Below are positions 58,809 to 64,000 of a DNA stretch of 64,000 nucleotides, one piece after another. Below the pieces are notes generated by a model, which was not told the DNA's origin, made no database searches, and worked only from the letters and a program-made list of their open reading frames with translations. Source of the stretch: Hofstenia miamia (lineage: Eukaryota; Xenacoelomorpha; Acoela; Hofsteniidae); NCBI GenBank assembly GCA_900660155.1, contig CABFPE010000524.1, forward strand, positions 400,288-464,287, read 5' to 3'. Every line of letters begins with the position of its first letter. The stretch's first letter is position 1. A program made the position numbers and the translations under genes.

Positions 58809-61530
58809 GTATGTTCTTTTGTTTTGTATTTTGATCTTTTATCATTTGTAATTGAGTTTTTATTGATATTTTTGCTAGATAACAAATTTTTATAAGCGCG
58901 CATTAGAATAGTTTTTAGTAGTCCGTTGTCTTACTGCTCTATTATTCTTGCATGATTTAGTAATTTTCATTCTATTGTACAAATTTGGGTAGATTTCTAG
59001 AAAATTATTTTCTGTTGCACTTCCTAAAACCTTATAACCAACATTGAGCATTGAATGTTTTTTTAAATTGAGGTACAAAGCAGAGATCCAACAAACCAAC
59101 CTGAATGCAATAGTAATCCATCTCAATATGCACCGTCGTTAGCTCCAATAATAAATTCAGCGTAAATTGATTGAGTTTTGATTCCACTTTCTCGTATTTT
59201 TGGTCATATTTTTTATTAGGGCACAAATAGATATTGTATTACTAATACACATGCTTAAAAACATATGGATGTTGAGTTTTGAAATGTTTTAAACAAAATA
59301 ATTTAGAGGGGTTTCTTATGGAAATCCATGATTTGAATTAATTGTGTGTCAATTACATTGTCTTAGGAAACTCATTGAGAATTATTTCGTTTGGAGTTAA
59401 GGAAATTTCATCTAATTTTTGTGCAAGGTGTGGTTCTATGTATGCTCGTAGGAAAAACATCAATCTTAAATCAGCGTTTGACTATCGGATTCTGATTACG
59501 TAGTGATGTTACTAGTTTGAAATTTTAGCAAAAACAATACAAAGTGTATTGTTATTAATATTGTGATGAAGTGAATATTGGATAATGGTGCGACATACAT
59601 AGTCTGGAGAAACATTTGTGGGAGGGGCAATAATGGCCAGACTTGAGCACGAAATTAGCAAAATGGTGTGGGGTGCAGTTCGCAATGATTTGCCAAGATT
59701 TGATGTCGTTTATCGTTATTCATAATGATATTCATAATTAAGATTTCTGAATTTTAAAAAAAATTAAATTCATTTCTTTCACATTTAGGAGGCAATATCA
59801 ACTGGCGATATTTGTCTTACTGCGTATTTTATTCGCCAAAAACGGGATACAGATGTGGCCTCTCTAATGCAGCGTCTAGGTTCAGTTCCGGATTTCTATG
59901 TTGAGATGGCTTGGCAGTTATCACTTCCTCTTGTCTCCAGGCTGTGTCCTGGAGATCTTTGTCGTGTATGGAAGAGCGAAGGTAAACTGCGCGTAGACAG
60001 TTCACTCCGGGGTTTTGAAGGTGGCAGTTGGGTTAAAGGCGATCGATCGTTGTGTTTTGAGCTAAGCCCAACTGGATTAGTTACTCTTCTTGAAATAGAT
60101 CATGAGGTATACAACCCAAACATTGTCAACATGTATCTATTTTCTGATTATTTATATCATTTTATATAAATCAAAACAATTCAAAGTGTTTTTTCAACAC
60201 TTTTTTGATTTTGAAGATAGCAGGCAACAATAAATTAATAATTTAATAATTAAATAGGGATTTGTAAATGCGCAACACACTATTTCTCGAAAAACCCATG
60301 ACCTTGCGTTTTGAATGCTTTTGTTAAAAAATTTTAACTGAATATAATCTCTAGAAAATACATGTTTTCAATTATTTTAAAAATTTTGTAAGTGTCAACT
60401 GCTTTGATCTTCAATTGTTTTGGAAAGCTGACAATTGGATCAAAGGGATATCGTTGTTCAGGTCACGGCACAAATTTTATATTATTGTCTTTGCATATGA
60501 TTAAAATATGTTGTCTACTTTCAAAATTGAGTTATCACTTTGGTTCATGCCAACTGCTATTTTTCAAGATTTCTACTTGACGTTTTCCAAAACACATCTC
60601 TAGAATGCAACTCCATTCAGATGAGTATTACCAAAACGACCTTTAAGTTGACTGTGGCATGCAATTTTTTCTAAGACCACAAAAACATCACTGAGATTTA
60701 TGTTAAAGTGATCGTGTTAAGTGATCGTCTGGAAGGAAATGAATCGGCAAGCAGGCAATTACGGTTTTTTATAGTTACAATCAGAACCATATGCTAGTGA
60801 AAATTTTTCATCTTACTGTGAAAAGAAAAGTTCACTTTGCATTATTATAAATTTAATTTCTTTGACTATAAATTCAATTAGGTCGAAAAATAAATGTAAA
60901 TGTTATGTATAATCGGTTCCTTAGTTTCATCTTTTGAATTGCAGCATTTGTAAAAGTTAAGTTATTGCGTTTAGCAATTAAACCATATGAAGATCTTTGG
61001 ATATGATTTTAAATTATTCATTGCAATACGTTTGCAGGAGATATCAGTTTTTCGATAAAATGTGATTTTATAAATAGAAGTTGTTGTTGTTGTATTTACG
61101 GCATACCTTAACTTTTAATTAGGTCCCAATATCTGTTTCGGTTTCTATTTACTGCCTTACTGAAGAATTTATCATTTCATACCGTAAATAAATCATTTAT
61201 ATCTATTTAAGCTTAAATAACGGTTTTTTACAGCAACAAAGATTTTAATTTATATCCATCATTTTTAATTTTAAAATATTATTGCTTACAGTCGAAGGGA
61301 ATATCTATTTTTGCAGTTTTTATTATACGTTATTTAGAAGACATCGGTTTTAATATCTATTACATTTCTTCACTATTCGAAAATACAAAGAGTAATGGGA
61401 TTTAGAAGTTTAGGCTAAAGAAGTGACAAAGGAAATGTTTTCGCTGACGTCTGAACCTCCAAGTGAATCATTAGCTTATTCTGAAGCTAGACGTCGTATC
61501 CAGTTCCCCAACGCTGCTACCCAATTGCAA
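58642..61530 (+). CDS. ANKRD13-family gene (three exons in window, partial)
   Basis: Exons 58642-58808, 59789-60106 and 61414-61530 join in one frame. They encode an ankyrin repeat (ARDSHGRTPLLLAV, ECGPEGWSSIH), the conserved block after it (EAISTGD, PDFYVEMAWQ, PLVSRLCPGDLCRVWKSEGK, LRVDSSLRGFEGGSWVKGDR), and RRRIQFPNAATQLQ. This order matches ANKRD13A/B/D (PDFYVQMKWEF, PLVSRICPNDVCRIWKSG, KLRVDITLLGFE). Family members are membrane-associated adaptors that bind Lys63-linked ubiquitin through C-terminal UIMs and act in receptor endocytosis; the C-terminal part is outside the window or in unread introns. The first exon was not found. Which paralogue it is cannot be said. Confidence 0.92.
58809..59788. 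other. ANKRD13-like intron
   Basis: AT-rich intron without recognisable element. Confidence 0.6.
59789..60106 (+). CDS. ANKRD13-like exon, conserved post-ankyrin block
   Basis: Acceptor TTTCACATTTAG|GAG, donor CATGAG|GTATAC; 318 bases, phase 0-0. Encodes EAISTGDICLTAYFIRQK, LGSVPDFYVEMAWQLSLPLV, LCPGDLCRVWKSEGKLRVDS, LRGFEGGSWVKGDRSLCFEL. Two residues shorter than the vertebrate protein at the WEFTSWVPL site. Strongest evidence for the family. Confidence 0.96.
60107..61413. other. ANKRD13-like intron
   Basis: AT-rich intron without recognisable element. Confidence 0.6.
61414..61530 (+). CDS. ANKRD13-like exon
   Basis: Acceptor GAAGTTTAG|GCTAAA (weak pyrimidine tract), donor TTGCAA|GTAATT; 117 bases, phase 0-0. 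Encodes EVTKEMFSLTSEPPSESLAY and RRRIQFPNAATQLQ, matching the vertebrate SQEMERLTLDLM..ERRLTSPVINTSLD segment. Confidence 0.78.
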
Positions 61531-61649
61531 GTAATTTGTTTTCATTTTTTTCGACAAAAACATGCTACTTTTCTATAAAAAATTGTCAAAAAAGACATTT
61601 TCCGGCTATTCTATAAAAACATGCTCAAAAAAAGCATTTGAAATAAAAT

Positions 61650-62990
61650 TCACATTTTATTGAATGAAATAAATAGGTACTTTGTCAAGTTTTCATCTAA
61701 CAGATTAGTGCGCCTGACTGTCAGAATGTCACGATATTTACTGAACGATCGTTCCACACGGGCACTTGGAACTGGAGCGGACTTGGACGCTAAAATCTGC
61801 TCTGGGAGCAGATTTATTGGCAATCGCGCTGCGTCTTCGCCTTTGAGAATCATGTTGATTGACTTCAGAGTTTTGTAGCCCTCGTTATTGTCTAGTACTG
61901 AATTAAGTTTCTGCATCGTTTCTGAGTGCTCGGGAAGATTTTGTCTTATTTTCTCAATTATGTCTAATTGTGAACTGAGGCTCATGCATTAAGTTTCTAA
62001 CTATTTGATAGCCGGAACTATGTGAAGATAGCAACTGCAGATTTGAGCCAATTGGACAGGGAGATTTTCGTGTTCGCATAAAGCTTTTAACTCAATATTT
62101 GCTTGACTATCGTCGTTCAGCTCTTTTTGCAAATTCACTAACAATTGTGAAATTATCGCAATGGTAATTTACTGCCAGTAAAAATGTTCACCATCTTGTA
62201 GGGACTTGTTTAGGAGGCAGGGAAAGTTGTTTTTTTCACAAAAAGAACCCTTCTTTGATTTACTTTGACAAAAACTTTCTTTACAAGTGAGATGTACTTG
62301 TTAATGAAAGTGTACTTTTCCCTAACTGTCTCTGCAACCCGGCGCAGAGCATGCGCGAAACAAGTAACATGGATAGTGGTTGCGGATAGCGAAATTTGAA
62401 AGTTATATATTGCTTTCTTCATGTACGATGCAGCGTCGGTCACAAGTAAACGAATTTTGTCATGCTTCACATCATCCCCGTACAGATTTGTTAACGCCTG
62501 CATCAGATCTCTAAGTACAGTCGTGTAATTGTAGGCTTCTTTGAGACATATTGTATCCAGCACTCCAACCATTACGTTCAGTACCATGCGATGGCAAGAA
62601 TCGGTAGTCTCGTCCAGAATAAGGAATAACTCTTTTCCTTAAATTTTCTCCTTCACTTCTTTCAGTTTCTCGTCATATAATTCGCTAACATAATGTCATA
62701 GGGACAGTTATATCCGGTATATTTTATAAATTCTCTGAAAGAGGGTTCGTTCATTTTGTAAATGAAAGGTTGCACTCAAGGAATGGTTTTCCAAGATGCT
62801 TTCGAAATGCCTTGTCTTTTTCAACTCTGGATATTTGTCATTTGACCGCCTGTCCTATGAGAAGTTGTTGAAGATGGCCGGCTGCAAGCCTTTTGTGTTT
62901 TGAAGTTTCCATGTGCGCCAGAATAGTACTCTTCTTTTTCAACAACAAAATTTGCAATCAAAATTTTCGCCATCTCCTAAGAAATTTGAA
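61650..62990 (-). pseudogene. hAT transposase pseudogene
   Basis: Minus-strand pieces in the right order: a broken BED-like N-terminus (FDCKF..., ILAHMETSKHK, near 62900), a DDE/RNase H core in 62587-62210 (IRLLVTDAASYMKKAIYNF, HVTCFAHALRRVAETVREKY) and the hATC dimerisation end in 61985-61650 (PVPSARVERSFSKYRDILTV, RRTNLLDENLTKYLFI). Frameshifts and stops separate them. The combination resembles CGGBP1-related hAT elements. It lies in an intron of the ANKRD13-like gene, opposite in sense. Terminal repeats not fixed. Confidence 0.8.
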
Positions 62991-63591
62991 CTCAACCAGG
63001 TAGCTGTCTTCCGTTGTAAGTTTAGGCATAACAGAATGTAAATTGAAAAAAACTAACTCTTGACTGACTACTATTCCTAGTTTTAAGAAATATATTCTTT
63101 TTCCGGCGGTTTCCGGCAAAATCCGGACTCTAGTTATTAAAACTAAACATGTTTTAATTACGGTTTCATTTAACCGTGTTAATTATTGCGAATTCTCATA
63201 ATCTGCATATTATTTTAAGTTAGCAGATTTAAGTCTCACTTATTATGAGTTATTTTGCTCGAAAGTGCTTTTGTTGTGTATATATTGACATTGCCATAAC
63301 CATCTTTTAATGGTAAGCAGTTGGCGTACTCTTGTTACTGGTTGTTCATTGAAATAAAAATTGAAAGACCGATGGTCATATGAAATATGAGTTAGTATTG
63401 GTGAAAAATTAATTCTATCAGGTATTTTATATACTTTATTTGAACTTTGGGAAAATCTGGAATTCGTTCTAACGCACAGACAATTCGAAAAGTATTTATA
63501 GTATAAAACTTTTAACTAATAGCAATTTGAAATCTAGCTGCTTAATCATGGATCAAATAATCAAAACCAATCTTTTAGGGATTTTCGCAAG
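62991..63591. other. ANKRD13-like intron, between hAT and LINE remains
   Basis: Contains TTTTCCGGC / CCGGAAA words near 63105-63130 that may belong to the right end of the hAT element (TTTTCCGGC also occurs at 61601). Otherwise nothing seen. Confidence 0.35.
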
Positions 63592-64000
63592 AGTCAAAGC
63601 AAATTTATTGCTTAATGTATACAAAATTCTACAAACTAACACATGACAAAAGAAAAATAAAATATAAGCAAATAATTAACTACAAATTAATATGTACAAT
63701 ATATAATAATATAATCAATGTTTGTGCTAATGTTTGTGTAGGTGCTCAATGTTGGATGTATGTTTCGAATGCATAAAGTGTATTACCGTCCCCTAATGTA
63801 TACTGTTTTATTAGAAGAGACTGCTTTAATTTTTTTCTAAATTTTTTATAGTTTTTTTCTATTCGCGTTTCATAATCTAAATTATTCCACAATTTAATTG
63901 ATATGTGATGAAAGCCATTATAATTTTTATCTAAACACAGAAATTTTTGCGATCGCTCGTTTAATTTAATATAGTCATTAAGGAAAAGGAGAGATGTTTG
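63592..64000 (-). mobile_element. LINE 3' end, copy 2 (runs off the window)
   Basis: Same family and orientation as 19669-20040. The minus strand encodes LNERSQKFLCLDKNYNGFHH, ISIKLWNNLDYETRIEKNYK, KFRKKLKQSLLIKQYTLG, then a 3' UTR ending AATTTGCTTTGACTC at 63592. Unlike copy 1 the C-terminal frame is still open here, so this is the better preserved copy. Confidence 0.75.

Noticed and set aside
1-64000. tRNA, rRNA or CRISPR arrays
   Set aside because: Looked for cloverleaf-like arms and regularly spaced direct repeats; found none I could support. CRISPR is not expected in animal DNA.

Overview
The window is animal nuclear DNA: an AT-rich stretch with long introns, many short (TA)n and (ATT)n tracts and a dense layer of transposon remains. 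Two metazoan ankyrin-protein genes can be read exon by exon from splice signals and codon phase. Gene density, intron size and element mix (RLE-type and CR1-like LINEs, hAT, piggyBac, Tc1/mariner, an LTR element) suggest an invertebrate; I cannot name the species. Assembly gaps lie at 26278-26431 (inside a TA repeat) and 45374-45954 (inside a LINE), and there is a single N at 31472.

Region 1-32813 is one minus-strand gene, an ANKS3 orthologue (ankyrin repeats plus SAM domain). Twelve phase-consistent exons run from the ATG at 32813 to 1839, and two weaker candidate exons would carry it to a stop at 1096. Its introns hold most of the mobile DNA on the left: a BED-finger hAT-like element with inverted ends (7016-7864), a tandemly duplicated piggyBac fragment (5727-6400), a foldback-type element (12091-13059), LINE pieces (19669-22085, 30350-31830), a minisatellite (22201-22345), a MITE (22745-22998) and a perfect 61-bp-arm hairpin (24273-24399).

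Region 33424-34245 is a single-exon minus-strand ORF of 273 residues, perhaps a beta-propeller protein, just upstream of ANKS3. Region 34890-46460 is mostly non-genic: two LINE 3' ends lying head to head, a dead Tc1/mariner, a long AT-rich stretch with a few doubtful exons near 40.6-41.2 kb, and a CR1-like LINE ending in (ATT)n.

Region 46461-51216 is a degenerate LTR retrotransposon with two diverged LTRs and a protease fragment. From 51.4 to 54 kb there are TA tracts with short local repeats. At 55180-57417 lie a MITE-like palindromic element and a piggyBac copy flanked by TTAA on both sides.

Region 58642-61530 and beyond is a plus-strand ANKRD13-family gene with three exons visible; the first exon and the 3' part are not resolved or lie outside. 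A decayed minus-strand hAT transposase sits in its next intron (61650-62990), and a second copy of the LINE seen at 19.7 kb runs off the right edge. ANKS3 (ciliary scaffold) and ANKRD13 (ubiquitin-binding endocytic adaptor) share ankyrin repeats but have no known joint role; I treat them as independent neighbours.
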